From Betaproteobacteria bacterium (GTDB lineage: Bacteria; Pseudomonadota; Gammaproteobacteria; Burkholderiales; Burkholderiaceae_C), in contig JABCYW010000026.1 of the NCBI GenBank assembly GCA_013289985.1, positions 1 to 55,616 on the forward strand: 55,616 bases of DNA. Direction: 5' to 3'. Position numbers and translations under genes: made by a program. The notes under the pieces were generated by a model. That model saw only the letters and a list, made by a program, of their open reading frames with translations. It was not told the DNA's origin and made no database searches. Shown in pieces: positions 36,994 through 46,901 of the stretch. Every line of letters begins with the position of its first letter. Position 1 is the stretch's first letter.

Positions 36994-37758
36994 TCACGTC
37001 ATGAGCGCCCGGGTTGCGAAGAACAGCACCGACGGCCCCAGCAGGCAGCCCAGACCGGTGTGGAACGTGGCGACGAGCGCACCGTAGGGCACGAGCTTGC
37101 GGTCGGTCGCCGCGAGGCCGGCCGAGACGCCGCTGACAGTGCCCGCCAGGCCGCCGAAGACCATCGCCGAGCGCGGCGTCCTCAGCCGGAGGAACTTTGC
37201 CGCGATGGGCGTACCTATCATGACGATGATCGCCTTGATCAGGCCCGTCGCGATGCTCAGCGCCATCACGTCCGAGCTTGCGCCAATCGCGGCACCGGTG
37301 ACCGGGCCGACGATGTAGGTAATGGCGCCGGCACCGATGGTCGTCATGCTCACCGGGTCCGAATAGCCCATGCTCCAGGCCACCGAGGCGCCGACCACGA
37401 AGGGTAGGAACGTCCCCAGGAGCAGGGCGCACACGCCGACCAATCCGGCCTTGCGCGCTTCTGTCGCCTGGACTTCGAAGGCGGTGGCCACGATCGCGAA
37501 GTCGCGCAGCATCGCGCCACCCATCAGGCCGATGCCGCCGAACAGCGACAGATCGGCCAGGCCCTTGTGTCCGCCTGTCGCGAGGCCGCCCCAATAGGCC
37601 AGCGCGAGGCCGATGACGATCGCGATCGCCGAACCGTGAACGCGCCCCATCGTCAGGCGCTTCGATACCTGCATCGACAACAGCATCACGACACCCACGA
37701 CGGCAAACGCCGTGACGAGGCCGTTCTGAGCGGCCGCCTTCTGGAGAAGTTCGAACAT
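36994..37758 (-). CDS. madM: Malonate transporter subunit MadM
   Basis: A 254-residue membrane protein with about eight or nine helices. It begins MFELLQKAAAQNGLVTAFA and has GLADLSLFGGIGLMGGAMLR, TIGAGAITYIVGPVTGAAIG and the C-terminal FGGLAGTVSGVSAGLAATDR motif. MadM works with MadL in sodium-dependent malonate uptake (known from Malonomonas rubra). It is 5 nt downstream of madL. Here it replaces the single-protein MdcF carrier found with many mdc operons. Confidence 0.94.
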   Translation of the reverse strand: MFELLQKAAAQNGLVTAFAVVGVVMLLSMQVSKRLTMGRVHGSAIAIVIGLALAYWGGLATGGHKGLADLSLFGGIGLMGGAMLRDFAIVATAFEVQATEARKAGLVGVCALLLGTFLPFVVGASVAWSMGYSDPVSMTTIGAGAITYIVGPVTGAAIGASSDVMALSIATGLIKAIIVMIGTPIAAKFLRLRTPRSAMVFGGLAGTVSGVSAGLAATDRKLVPYGALVATFHTGLGCLLGPSVLFFATRALMT

Positions 37759-37763
37759 GGGGG

Positions 37764-38180
37764 TCACTCCGCTTCGGTCAGCAGGACGTTGTCGTGGCGC
37801 GCCGGCGTCGTCTCGGCGACGACCGGCCCGCGCTCGGTGCGATTGATGAGCGCGATGGCGCAGGCGCAGACGAGCACGGCACCGAATGCCGACAGCAGCG
37901 CGACCGGGCCACCGCGCAGCGCCGCGACCACGTCCTGCTGGGCTGCCATCGCCACCACCACCGGGATGTACATCGCTCCCCAGTATTCGACGCCCAGCTC
38001 GGTGAGCTTGGGCAAGAAATTCCGCTTGGCCATGTAGAGGCGCGCGAAGATCAGCAGCAGCATCGCGATGCCCACCCCGCCGACATTGGTCTTGACACCC
38101 AGCGCATGGCCGAGCAGATCGCCGAGGAAGATCCCCAGCAGGTGGCATGCTGCAAGCAATGCAGTTCCGTAGACGATCAT
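37764..38180 (-). CDS. madL: Malonate transporter subunit MadL
   Basis: A 138-residue membrane protein with about four helices. It begins MIVYGTALLAACHLLGIFLG and contains LGVKTNVGGVGIAMLLLIFA and YMAKRNFLPKLTELGVEYWG (family motifs). It forms the malonate carrier with MadM. The two lie downstream of the LysR gene on the same strand. Confidence 0.94.
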   Translation of the reverse strand: MIVYGTALLAACHLLGIFLGDLLGHALGVKTNVGGVGIAMLLLIFARLYMAKRNFLPKLTELGVEYWGAMYIPVVVAMAAQQDVVAALRGGPVALLSAFGAVLVCACAIALINRTERGPVVAETTPARHDNVLLTEAE

Positions 38181-38365
38181 TCGAGTCTCCTGTGTCTAGG
38201 CCGGTGTGCGGCATCTTGATCTCGGCCCGAGCGCACGGCGCGTTCGAAGTCCTTGAGAATGAAGATATCCGTCAGCCTGGAGGCGATCAATGAAGGGTCG
38301 ACGCGAACGCTTACGCTCGCTGCAACGATCGGGGGTTTACCCGGGCTCCGAGGGCCCCGATGGAA

Positions 38366-39283
38366 TCAGGTCCGCGGCGTGCGATGCGCCATGCGGCACA
38401 CCGATGCCAGCGCGAGGAGGTTGGGGTCGCGTTCGCGCGTACGCATGAAACTCAGCCCGATGGTCTGGCGCATCAGGTAGCACGGCTTCAGCGGGATCAA
38501 TTGCACCTTGTCCTTGAAGACGTCGCGCACTCGGCCCGGCAACAGTGTGTAGCCCACGCCACCGCTGACCAGGTTCATCAGCGAAAAGATGTCGTTCACC
38601 TTCATCACGACGTTGGGTTCGAACTGCGCGACGCGAAACGCCTCGACGAAGCCGTTGAAGGTCACAAACCCGTCGCCCAGGCTGACGAAGCGGTCCTGCG
38701 CGCAGTCACGCAGGTCGATTGCATCGACGTCGGCGTATGGCGACCCGACCGGTGCTGCGAAGAAGATGTCGTCTTCGAAGAGGGGGATGCTCTCGATGTC
38801 GGGCTCCTCGCTCGTGATGGCGGCCAGCACCGCGTCGATCTCGCCTTTCTTGAGCTTGAAAACAAGGTTGGCGTTCGAACCCAGGATCAGTTCGGCTTGC
38901 AGGTCGGGCTTGCGCACCTTGAGGTCGATGATCACGCGCGGCACCGTGGCGACCGTCAGGGAGTACAGCGAGCCGATGCGGATCAGGTCTGCGGAATAGC
39001 CGCCGGCGGCGCGCGTGGCCTGAATGCCGTCGTCCATCAGCTTGAGCACGTCGCGGCCGAACTCCGCCAGAACCTCCGCCGCGTCCGTAGGAATGAGATT
39101 GCGACCTTCGTGGCGGAACAACTGGCAGCGAACCCCTTCCTGCAGCGAATGAAGGGCGCGGTGCACGCTGACCGTGCTGACATCGAGCAGCTCGGCCGCG
39201 CGGGCAAGGTTCCCGGCCTTCAGGTAGGCCAGGAGTACTTCGAGCTTGCGGAAGGTGATCTCCTCGCTGATTCGATCTTGCAT
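38366..39283 (-). CDS. mdcR: LysR-type regulator, MdcR-like
   Basis: A 305-residue LysR protein. Its N-terminal winged helix-turn-helix (ITFRKLEVLLAYLKAGNLAR, then AAELLDVSTVSVHRALHSLQ) is at residues 8-60, and a periplasmic-binding-protein-like effector domain follows (IGSLYSLTVATVPRVIIDL; GGVGYTLLPGRV). MdcR regulators of this type respond to malonate and activate mdc genes. It lies upstream of madLM (185-bp gap) and probably regulates both madLM and the opposing mdc operon. Assignment rests on context as well as sequence. Confidence 0.87.
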   Translation of the reverse strand: MQDRISEEITFRKLEVLLAYLKAGNLARAAELLDVSTVSVHRALHSLQEGVRCQLFRHEGRNLIPTDAAEVLAEFGRDVLKLMDDGIQATRAAGGYSADLIRIGSLYSLTVATVPRVIIDLKVRKPDLQAELILGSNANLVFKLKKGEIDAVLAAITSEEPDIESIPLFEDDIFFAAPVGSPYADVDAIDLRDCAQDRFVSLGDGFVTFNGFVEAFRVAQFEPNVVMKVNDIFSLMNLVSGGVGYTLLPGRVRDVFKDKVQLIPLKPCYLMRQTIGLSFMRTRERDPNLLALASVCRMAHRTPRT

Positions 39284-39725
39284 GGGATCAGATCTCCAGG
39301 GGACGGCGCGTTGGCAAGGCTCGCTGTCAAGAAAATTCGTGGACGTCGCCGGCCTCTGCCAGCGACATGGTCGCCCACCTCAGCCGGTCCGTTGCGATTC
39401 GTCGACCCGGCCGGGACTCTGATTCGGCCAGCGCGACGCAGGCAGTTGGATCATTGATCGTCGCGACGAAGCTTACGGTGACCAGGCGTCCAGGGGACGA
39501 GCTGGAAATCTACCACGTCGTATCTCGCAAATTCCTGCAAAGCCCTGTCATGCCGGAGTTAACCCTCGATCATTTCATCTGGAGTAAATATCGCACAGGC
39601 TCGCTAATGGACGCTTCTCGCTTCAGTCGTTAAGGTAATTAAATGGACGCGTGCCGTCGATACAGGTAGTGCCGGGCCGTTCTTTGTTATCAAAACGAAA
39701 TGGCGAAACGCCAAGGAGACATTCA
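39284..39725. other. Divergent intergenic region mdcR / porin
   Basis: 442 bp. No supported gene on either strand. It is more AT-rich toward the porin (around 39590-39650), where the promoter is expected. The porin ribosome site AAGGAGA is at 39712-39718. Confidence 0.45.
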
Positions 39726-41204
39726 GTGAAGCTCAGCAGAAATCGGCTTGCCGCAGGTGAATTTCCAGCGGGCCTGGCCTGCATCGCGGTTGCAGCCATG
39801 ATGGTTGTGACGTCCGCGCAAGCGCAGAACACCGCCCCCTCGGCTTCGGACTCGGATCGCCGAGATCAGCAGATCTCGGATCTGCAGCGCCAGATCGACG
39901 AATTGAAGGCACTCCTGAAGCAAGGCGCGCAGGGTACCGTTGAATCCCGAACGACGTCGACCCCAAGCGCTTCGAATGCTCCTGCCAATATGGCGCCTTC
40001 GCCGGACCGTGTGCGCCTGAGCGAAACGCCTTCCGGCTATCGCTTTATCAATACGGAGACCACCAATATTGGTATCTACGGCCTCCTCGATCTGACCATT
40101 GGATCCTCGTCAACCGGAGGCCCCAATGCCAATCCCAACGCAGCCACTGGAGGCGTGACAAACAAGCGCTGGACCGGACTCGACGTTTCCTGGATGAACG
40201 GCAATCGCTGGGGAATTCAAGGCAGTCACGTGCTTGACAAGGAAACCGCGACGAACCTGGTGATCAAGCTCGAGAGCGAATTCGAGCTTCCGACGGGCAA
40301 TTTCGACGGAGGGTATACCGCTCCTGTCCTGTTCAATCGCGATGCGTGGATCGGGCTCCAGAGCCCGACTCTCGGGCTGTTGACCTTCGGGAGGCAGGAT
40401 TCACTCGGTCGGGATGTGAACATGATCTGGGCGAACCCCTTCAGTACCGACAAGAACGGCTATTCTGAAGGCGGTTGGATGAACAACCAGGTGATGTATC
40501 AGCTCATGGAGTATTCGGGTTCTCCGACCGGCAATCGCTGGGACAGCTCCGTCGTTTGGAAAAAGGTTTCCGGCAATTGGATGGCGTCGCTGGGATACCA
40601 GTTTGCCGGCCTGCAGAATACGCAGCCAAGCAATGGCGGAACCGACGTCGTCGACACTGGCAAGGGGCTCAAGGGAACTCAACAGGCCGTGGGGATTGGC
40701 TACAACTCCACGGATAATATTTGGCATGCCAGTGCCTCCGCCACGCACGCGAACTATGACGGGTATGGCAAAAAGGTGTTCAGCCTTGGCGGGAACTTCC
40801 GCCCGATCCATGAGTTGCGCTTGAATGGTGGCGTCTATCGCGCCGACATCGGTCAGCCGATCGCCGTGGGCAATCGCAAGGATCTTGCCTGGACGCTTTC
40901 TGCCCAAATCTATCCAGCAGGGAAATTTGACTATGCCTTGGCCTACTATCACATTTCGGCGACCAATGCCGGGAATGCGGGAGGCAACACGCTTCAACCA
41001 TTTGATCTGACCGCCAATATCGCTTCCGCAGCCAGCGGGAAGTGGGATACCTTCTACGGTGCGGCGTTCTATAGATGGGATTCTCAAACGGATTTCTATC
41101 TCGCGTGGGACACTTCACGGGTCTCCGGGGGATACAACTCCGGCTATTTCAATGGAAATCGAAATATCAACCAGGTCGGACTTGGCGCAAGGTATTTTTT
41201 CTGA
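39726..41204 (+). CDS. Outer-membrane porin (Gram-negative general porin family)
   Basis: A 492-residue protein with GTG start (VKLSRNRLAAGEFPAG). It has a signal peptide ending after SAQAQ near residue 34, a coiled-coil trimerisation stretch (QQISDLQRQIDELKALLKQ, about residues 48-66), a low-complexity linker, then a 16-strand barrel (GIYGLLDLTIGSSSTGG, KLESEFELPTGNFDGG, WIGLQSPTLGLLTFGRQDSL) ending NQVGLGARYFF, whose C-terminal Phe is the BAM signal. The coiled-coil before the barrel is less common in plain general porins and recalls DcaP-type channels. It sits between the malonate cluster and a chemoreceptor; a role in acid uptake is inference only. Confidence 0.9.
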   Translation: MKLSRNRLAAGEFPAGLACIAVAAMMVVTSAQAQNTAPSASDSDRRDQQISDLQRQIDELKALLKQGAQGTVESRTTSTPSASNAPANMAPSPDRVRLSETPSGYRFINTETTNIGIYGLLDLTIGSSSTGGPNANPNAATGGVTNKRWTGLDVSWMNGNRWGIQGSHVLDKETATNLVIKLESEFELPTGNFDGGYTAPVLFNRDAWIGLQSPTLGLLTFGRQDSLGRDVNMIWANPFSTDKNGYSEGGWMNNQVMYQLMEYSGSPTGNRWDSSVVWKKVSGNWMASLGYQFAGLQNTQPSNGGTDVVDTGKGLKGTQQAVGIGYNSTDNIWHASASATHANYDGYGKKVFSLGGNFRPIHELRLNGGVYRADIGQPIAVGNRKDLAWTLSAQIYPAGKFDYALAYYHISATNAGNAGGNTLQPFDLTANIASAASGKWDTFYGAAFYRWDSQTDFYLAWDTSRVSGGYNSGYFNGNRNINQVGLGARYFF

Positions 41205-41314
41205 TTCAGGCCTGGGTGACATCAATTGAATCGGATTGGCCCGAGTTGGTTCGGGAATAACAATCCTGGCCGATGGAACGGTTGGCCCTGTCGCGCATCA
41301 CCGGAGACTTCACC

Positions 41315-42865
41315 ATGAAATCCTTCCTGCAAGACCTCCGTATCGGTGCTCGACTAGCTCTGAGTTTTGGGGGCGTCATCGTTCTCCTGTTGGCCTTGGC
41401 AGGCTTCACGATGCTGGAGATGTCCAAGGTGCGCGGCATTGCCACGGAGGTCAGCCAAGCCCAGGCCGAGCGCATGGCGCTCGCACAGGAATGGCGTCAA
41501 AACATCGCCGTCAATGCGCAGCGAGCGCTGTCGATCGGACTGAGCTCGGATCGCTCATTGGCGTCGCACTTCGAGGCCGACATGAAACGCACGACGGCGC
41601 GCACGTCGGAGGTGCAGAAGCGTTTCAGCGAGTTGGAGATGACGCCGGACGGCCAGGCCGTCCAGGACAAGCTGGGCGCAATGCGCAAGCGCTACCTCTC
41701 CGGTCGCGACACGATGATGAAGGCCCTGAGCGACGGAGACGAGGACGGCGCGAAAAAGCTGGCCGCGGCGTTCGAGCCGATCGTCGTCGAATACGTCGCG
41801 GTCGCAACGGAGTTGGTGGACTTCGAGGCCGCGCGCAACCAGTCGCTGAGTGCGGAGGTGACCGGCGCCATGGATTTCATGCGAATGGCCACGTGGGCGA
41901 CCACCGCCGCGTGCGCGCTCGTGGCCAGCTTGCTGGGGTGGCTCCTGAACCGCAGCATCGTGCGTCCGGTCGCAGCGGCGCAGCGCGCCGCGGACCGCAT
42001 CGCAGGAGGTGACCTCAGCATCGACATCGAGCAGGTCGGGCGCGATGAAGTTGGTCGCCTGATGCAGTCGGTCGCGAAGATGCAGGACGCCCTGCGCGTG
42101 CTCGTTGGCGGCATTCGTCTGTCGGTCGATAGCATCGGCGTGGCGAGCTCCGAGGTCGCTGTGGGCAATCTGGACCTGAGCGCACGCACCGAGCAGGCCG
42201 CGGCGAACTTGCAGCAAACGGCGAGTTCCGTCGAGCAGATTGCTGGAACGGTGCGTCAGAGCGCAGACTCGGCCAAGCAAGCCGACCGCCTTGCGCAACA
42301 GGCCTCCGGTGTTGCCGCGAAGGGCGGCGAGGCCGTTATAGAGGTGGTGCGCACAATGGAAGGGATTCAGGCGAGCTCGAAAAAGATCGCGGACATCATC
42401 GGCACCATCGACGGCATCGCGTTCCAGACCAACATTCTGGCGCTCAACGCAGCGGTAGAGGCCGCTCGCGCCGGCGAGCAGGGTCGTGGATTCGCTGTCG
42501 TTGCCGCCGAAGTACGAGGCCTGGCGCAGCGTAGCGCCAGTGCAGCCAAGGAAATCAAGACCCTGATCGGTGACAGCGTCGAGCGAGTCGAGACCGGTTC
42601 CAAACAAGCGCAGCAGGCCGGATTCACGCTGAACGAAGTCGTCTCCAGCGTGAGGCACGTGTCCGACATCGTGGGGGAAATCTCCACGGCGACCGCGGAG
42701 CAATCCCAGGGTATCCGCGAAATCAACCAGGCGGTCTCGAACCTGGATCAGGCGACGCAGCAAAATGCCGCCCTCGTCGAGGAATCGGCAGCCGCCGCTG
42801 CAAGCCTCAAGGAACAGGCAAAGACCCTCGGGCATCTCGTGCAACAGTTCCGCCTCGCGATCTGA
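41315..42865 (+). CDS. Methyl-accepting chemotaxis protein
   Basis: A 516-residue chemoreceptor. TM1 is at residues 12-32 ([19 protein letters not shown]), a four-helix-bundle periplasmic domain spans about 33-190, TM2 is near 195-215, HAMP follows ([20 protein letters not shown]), and the signalling tip is [20 protein letters not shown] with [18 protein letters not shown]. Flanking heptads are consistent with the 36H class of beta-proteobacterial receptors. The ligand is unknown; adjacency to a porin and the malonate cluster suggests a carboxylate sensor. The start follows GGAGA. Confidence 0.93.
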   Translation: MKSFLQDLRIGARLALSFGGVIVLLLALAGFTMLEMSKVRGIATEVSQAQAERMALAQEWRQNIAVNAQRALSIGLSSDRSLASHFEADMKRTTARTSEVQKRFSELEMTPDGQAVQDKLGAMRKRYLSGRDTMMKALSDGDEDGAKKLAAAFEPIVVEYVAVATELVDFEAARNQSLSAEVTGAMDFMRMATWATTAACALVASLLGWLLNRSIVRPVAAAQRAADRIAGGDLSIDIEQVGRDEVGRLMQSVAKMQDALRVLVGGIRLSVDSIGVASSEVAVGNLDLSARTEQAAANLQQTASSVEQIAGTVRQSADSAKQADRLAQQASGVAAKGGEAVIEVVRTMEGIQASSKKIADIIGTIDGIAFQTNILALNAAVEAARAGEQGRGFAVVAAEVRGLAQRSASAAKEIKTLIGDSVERVETGSKQAQQAGFTLNEVVSSVRHVSDIVGEISTATAEQSQGIREINQAVSNLDQATQQNAALVEESAAAAASLKEQAKTLGHLVQQFRLAI

Positions 42866-43080
42866 AGTGTTGGCGCTGACACCGAAGTGAGTCACTGTTT
42901 GCGGCCATGCCGTCGGTCATTGCGCCATGCGGTTCGACTCCAGGGTGACATGCCAATTGAGCGCGCCGCGTGCTTTCGTGGCGCCGTTGCGCATCTGAGC
43001 GGCGGCTCACCATGGCGTCAGCGCTACCAGGGAACGATCAATCACTGGCAAAGCGCTGAAAACGGCGAGAAGGCACTTGA

Positions 43081-43752
43081 ATGCGTATTCTGATTGCGGA
43101 GGACGATCAGGTTCTCGCCGACGGGTTGCAGCGTTCGCTCCGCGGCTCCGGCTATGCCGTCGACCAGGTCTCGAGCGGCACCAAAGCCGATGTGGCGCTC
43201 GCGTCGCACGAGTTCGACCTGCTGATTCTCGACCTGGACCTGCCGCGACTGCACGGCCATGAGGTGCTACGCAAGCTGCGTGCCCGCGGATCAACGCTGC
43301 CGGTGATGATCCTCACAGCGACAGACAGCGTCGACCAGCGGGTAAAGAGCCTCGACCTCGGCGCCGACGACTTCATGGCCAAGCCCTTTTCTCTGCCTGA
43401 GCTTGAAGCACGCTTGCGTGCCCTCATGCGCCGAGGGCTGGGCACCGCATCGAACACGATCAAGCACGGTCCGCTGACGCTCGACGTCACAGGTCGCATC
43501 GCCTACCTCAATGACCAGATGATCGAGCTGTCGGCGCGCGAGATCGGCGTGCTCGAGGTGCTGCTGCAGCGTGCCGGACGGCTTGTGAGCAAAGACCAGC
43601 TCGTCAACCGCCTGTGCGAATGGGGCGCGGAAGTGAGCAACAACGCGATCGAGGTATACATCCATCGGCTGCGCAAGAAGATCGAGCAGCACCCGATCCG
43701 CATTGCGACGGTGCGCGGACTTGGTTACTCCCTCGAGAAGATCGCCAGCTGA
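43081..43752 (+). CDS. OmpR-family response regulator
   Basis: A 223-residue two-domain regulator. The receiver domain has EDD (8-10), phospho-acceptor Asp51 in LLILDLDLPRLHGHE, Thr79 and Lys101 (FMAKPFSLPELEARLRAL). The C-terminal winged helix carries LSAREIGVLEVLLQRAGRLV and VYIHRLRKKIEQHPIRI-type motifs as in QseB/TctD. No histidine kinase gene is adjacent, so it is an orphan here. It begins 215 bp after the chemoreceptor gene, in the same direction. Confidence 0.93.
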   Translation: MRILIAEDDQVLADGLQRSLRGSGYAVDQVSSGTKADVALASHEFDLLILDLDLPRLHGHEVLRKLRARGSTLPVMILTATDSVDQRVKSLDLGADDFMAKPFSLPELEARLRALMRRGLGTASNTIKHGPLTLDVTGRIAYLNDQMIELSAREIGVLEVLLQRAGRLVSKDQLVNRLCEWGAEVSNNAIEVYIHRLRKKIEQHPIRIATVRGLGYSLEKIAS

Positions 43753-44344
43753 CGGGGGTGCGAAAAAATCAGGCAGGTTGCGTGAAGTACAGCATCACGT
43801 TGGCCTGATGTATGGAGACCGCGGCGGCGAAGTCGAAATGCGAGCCCGCTGAGTCGCCGTGTTTGTGAAGACGTGCGGCGCATTGGCCGGGATGTCGACT
43901 CTCATGCCGGTCCGTCCCACCTGACTAGAGCCACCGCGCTGCCGCGTCCGCCGTATCTTGCTGTGTCGTGTTGAAGGCGATGGCTGCGGCAGGCGCGGCC
44001 TGGTGGACGGCATTTACCAGCCGCTCGAAGAGCGGCAGACTCTTCGGCGGGATGCGGATGCCGCCACCGATGACGACGGCATCGTAGACCGTGGCGGTGA
44101 GGTGCTTGGGCTGTCCGACCTCTCATCTGCGTGACAGCCCTGATGGGAATCGTGTCGATCACAATGTCGTACGACGTGCCCACCATCGCCGCCCCGAGAT
44201 TGCGCCTTCAAGAAGGGACTTGCCTGGGCGAGTTCGGCTCAGGCGGGCATGTCAAGAGCGCGACGGAGGGCGGGTGGGGGCGGTAGCAATGAGTGCTGGC
44301 ACCGCACGAGAACCAACTGCTTTGGACCCTCCATAGGTGTGAGC
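43753..44344. other. Intergenic region with gene relic
   Basis: 592 bp after the response regulator. Apart from the relic at 43925-44190 nothing is recognised; 44191-44344 has no supported gene. Confidence 0.4.
43925..44190 (-). pseudogene. Frameshifted C-terminal relic of a conserved hypothetical protein
   Basis: In one minus-strand frame, YDAVVIGGGIRIPPKSLPLF, ERLVNAVHQAAPAAAIAFNT and TQQDTADAAARWL run to a stop at 43925. Upstream in another frame is MVGTSYDIVIDTIPIRAVTQ. The first part resembles the C-terminal half of a family of about 120-residue conserved hypothetical proteins (the R-x-PP and FNTxPxDT motifs). The N terminus is lost and the frame is broken. Confidence 0.65.
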
Positions 44345-45244
44345 CTACATCCACACCCGGTAGGCCCAGAAGCTTTCCTCCTCGCGGATTCGTCGGCGCA
44401 GCTCCGCGGGCGAGAAGCCGGTCATGCGGCGCGTCGTGCGGGTGAGGTGAGATTGATCCGCATAGCCGCAGTCGGCCGCGACGTCGGCCCAGCTCAGGCG
44501 ACCGGCGTCGTCGGCGGCGATTGCGTCGAAGAACGCACGCTCCAGACGGCTGATGCCTTGGAGCTCGCGCATCGGCTGGCCAGCCCACAGTTTCACGCGG
44601 CGTTCGAGCTGGCGCAGGCTGGATCCTACCGAAGTCTGCGCGGCTCGCATCGCCAGGCCATGCGCCCAGTCGTGGTAGCGGTGGCCCGCAAGCGCGTGCT
44701 TGGGCCGCACGGCGTCCCAGCGCGGCTCAAGGAAGTCTTGCAGGCGTCCCACGCGCGTGGCGTCGTCGGCTTCCGCGGCGATGGTTTCGCACATCGCCTG
44801 CCATTCGGGTGGCAGCACCTCGCGCGCGTCGACGAGCCGGTTGAGGAATTCAGCCGGGTCGAGGCCGGTGAGCAGGCGCAGCGCGTCGGGCATCAGCAGC
44901 AGCATCATGCCGTGCCCGGGACCCGTGTTCCAGCTCACGGAGGGGCCGTTGAAAGGGCCGGCGAGGACGATGCGGCCCTCGATGGGCAGGCGCGGGTCCT
45001 CCAGGCGCGCCGGGCGTTCGGGGAAAGGGCCGAGCACGCGCTCGCTGGAGCCGCCCAACCACCAACTGATCGAGCACAGTGGCGTAGCGGGGAAGTAGTT
45101 GAAGCGCTGCTCAGGGGACAGCGCGACGCCGCGGGTATCGCGCGTCATTGCACCGCGCACGCAGGCCGACAGCGACAGGCGTGGCGTCCACAGACGGTTG
45201 AGCGCGGCCGAGACCGGCGCGGTCGGTTCGATGACGATGCTCAT
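44345..45244 (-). CDS. AraC-family transcriptional regulator
   Basis: A 299-residue regulator. The C-terminal double helix-turn-helix is at about 225-285 (LSWADVAADCGYADQSHLTR, then TTRRMTGFSPAELRRRI) and the N-terminal effector domain has PATPLCSISWWLGGSSERVL. The start MSIVIEPTAPV at 45244 is the first with a plausible domain; upstream in-frame residues overlap the P450 leader. It is divergent from the cytochrome P450 gene with 91 bp between starts, so it is the likely regulator of that gene. Confidence 0.88.
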   Translation of the reverse strand: MSIVIEPTAPVSAALNRLWTPRLSLSACVRGAMTRDTRGVALSPEQRFNYFPATPLCSISWWLGGSSERVLGPFPERPARLEDPRLPIEGRIVLAGPFNGPSVSWNTGPGHGMMLLLMPDALRLLTGLDPAEFLNRLVDAREVLPPEWQAMCETIAAEADDATRVGRLQDFLEPRWDAVRPKHALAGHRYHDWAHGLAMRAAQTSVGSSLRQLERRVKLWAGQPMRELQGISRLERAFFDAIAADDAGRLSWADVAADCGYADQSHLTRTTRRMTGFSPAELRRRIREEESFWAYRVWM

Positions 45245-45335
45245 CAGCGCCAGTTTAGACGCGTACGCATGGCCAGTGGTAGTTGACCCCGCCGTGTCGA
45301 CTTCGTTCAAGCCCGCGCGGGCGCAAGGTTGCACG

Positions 45336-46901
45336 ATGGCCACCATGAACACACGAACCGCCGCTCCTCAGGGTGTGCCGCCGCAGGCCACGCCACCGCA
45401 CGCGCCCCCGCCAGCCTTGCCCGACCCACCGCTGCCCGGTCCGGCCGACCGCCTCTGGGGCTTCCCGCTGCTGGGCGCGATGAAACGCGACTACCTCGGC
45501 TTCACGATTGGCCTGCAGCGAGAGTACGGGGACCTGGTCACGATGCGCATTGGCTTCGACCGCACCGTCGACGTCTTCGCACCGGACGCGGTGCGCGAGG
45601 TTCTGGTCGACAACGCCGCGAAGCTCGTGCGTTGGGAACGAGGCGTTGAAGTGTTCGAGGGCTTGCTGGGGCGCGGCGTGCTGGTCACCGAGGGCGCGGT
45701 CTGGCAGCGCCAGCGACGCATGCTGCAGCCGGCATTCACGCCCCGACGCGTCGCAGCGCAGGCCGGCCTGATGGTAGAGGCGATCGCGGCGACCTTCGAG
45801 CGCGAGCTGCCCGCCGCGCCGGCCGGCGGCGTCTGCGAGATCGCCACGGATACCCTGTTCGCCAGCCTCGCGATGAACGTGATCCTGCGCACGATGTTCA
45901 GCAGCAGCGAGGCGCAGGACACACGCGGCGCTGCCGCCGCAACGCAGGTGCTGTCGCAGGTCGCGCTGCGCGAGATGTTCTGGCCGGTCACGTTGCCTGA
46001 CTGGTTGCCGCTCCCGGGCAAGCGCGCCAAGCGCGGGGCGCTGCGCGAACTGCGCGCGCTCGTGCGTGGCCACATCACGCGCCGTCGCGCCGCGATCGCC
46101 GCCGGCGCGACGGTGCCGCGCGACGACCTGCTCGCCACGCTGATCGACCTGCGCGATACCGACGGCCCCGAGGCCACCGGCAAGGGCCTGTCGGATCAGG
46201 AGATCTTCGACCAGTGCGTCAACGCCTTCCAGGCCGGGCACGAGACTGCCGCCACCGCACTGCTCTGGTGGAGCCGTCTGATGGCCGAGCACCCGCAGGC
46301 GGCCGCGCAGGCGCGCGCGGAGGTCGATGCCGTCCTCGGCGGACGCGATCCGACGGCGGCGGATCTGCCCGCTCTACCGTGGCTGACGGCGACGCTGAAG
46401 GAGTCTATGCGCCTGTACCCGCCGATCGCGGGACTGATGACGCGCCGCGCGACCGCCGATCTGGTCGTCCAAGGCCGGACGATCCGGCGCGGCACGCTGT
46501 TGCGGATCACACCGTGGGTGCTGCAGCGCGACCCGCGCAACTTCCCCGAGCCGGACGTCTTCCGCCCCGAGCGCTTCCTGCCGGACGCACCGGCGCCGCA
46601 GCGCGGCGCGTCGATTGCCTTCGGCGCCGGGCCGCGGGTGTGCATTGGCCAGCACTTCGCTCTGCTAGAGATGACTCTGGCCGCGGCGATGCTGCTGCAG
46701 CGTTGGACGCTGGCGCTGCCGCCGGGGGCAGGACCAGTTGAGTTGGATATGAACGTCACTCTGCGACCCAAGGGAGGTGTGCGGCTGCGCCTCCAGGCGC
46801 GCGAGTGCATGGCTGCGGCCCTCCCGGTGCCCGCCCCTGAGCGGCACGCAGCGGCAAGCACGCGCCCATACGCACTGCCTGCACCTTCGGCGCACCCATA
46901 G
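45336..46901 (+). CDS. Cytochrome P450
   Basis: A 521-residue heme monooxygenase. The I-helix oxygen motif is AGHETAA (about residue 300), ExxR is KESMR, and the heme loop is FGAGPRVCIGQHFALLEM with the Cys ligand. A Pro-rich N terminus (VPPQATPPHAPPPALPDPPL) precedes the fold; no N-terminal membrane helix is seen, so it is soluble. By I-helix and heme motifs it resembles the fatty-acid/terpene-type bacterial P450 group (CYP102A/CYP4-like). No redox partner gene is adjacent. ATG at 45336 was chosen; ATG at 45345 is possible. The C-terminal 40 residues are low complexity. Confidence 0.92.
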   Translation: MATMNTRTAAPQGVPPQATPPHAPPPALPDPPLPGPADRLWGFPLLGAMKRDYLGFTIGLQREYGDLVTMRIGFDRTVDVFAPDAVREVLVDNAAKLVRWERGVEVFEGLLGRGVLVTEGAVWQRQRRMLQPAFTPRRVAAQAGLMVEAIAATFERELPAAPAGGVCEIATDTLFASLAMNVILRTMFSSSEAQDTRGAAAATQVLSQVALREMFWPVTLPDWLPLPGKRAKRGALRELRALVRGHITRRRAAIAAGATVPRDDLLATLIDLRDTDGPEATGKGLSDQEIFDQCVNAFQAGHETAATALLWWSRLMAEHPQAAAQARAEVDAVLGGRDPTAADLPALPWLTATLKESMRLYPPIAGLMTRRATADLVVQGRTIRRGTLLRITPWVLQRDPRNFPEPDVFRPERFLPDAPAPQRGASIAFGAGPRVCIGQHFALLEMTLAAAMLLQRWTLALPPGAGPVELDMNVTLRPKGGVRLRLQARECMAAALPVPAPERHAAASTRPYALPAPSAHP

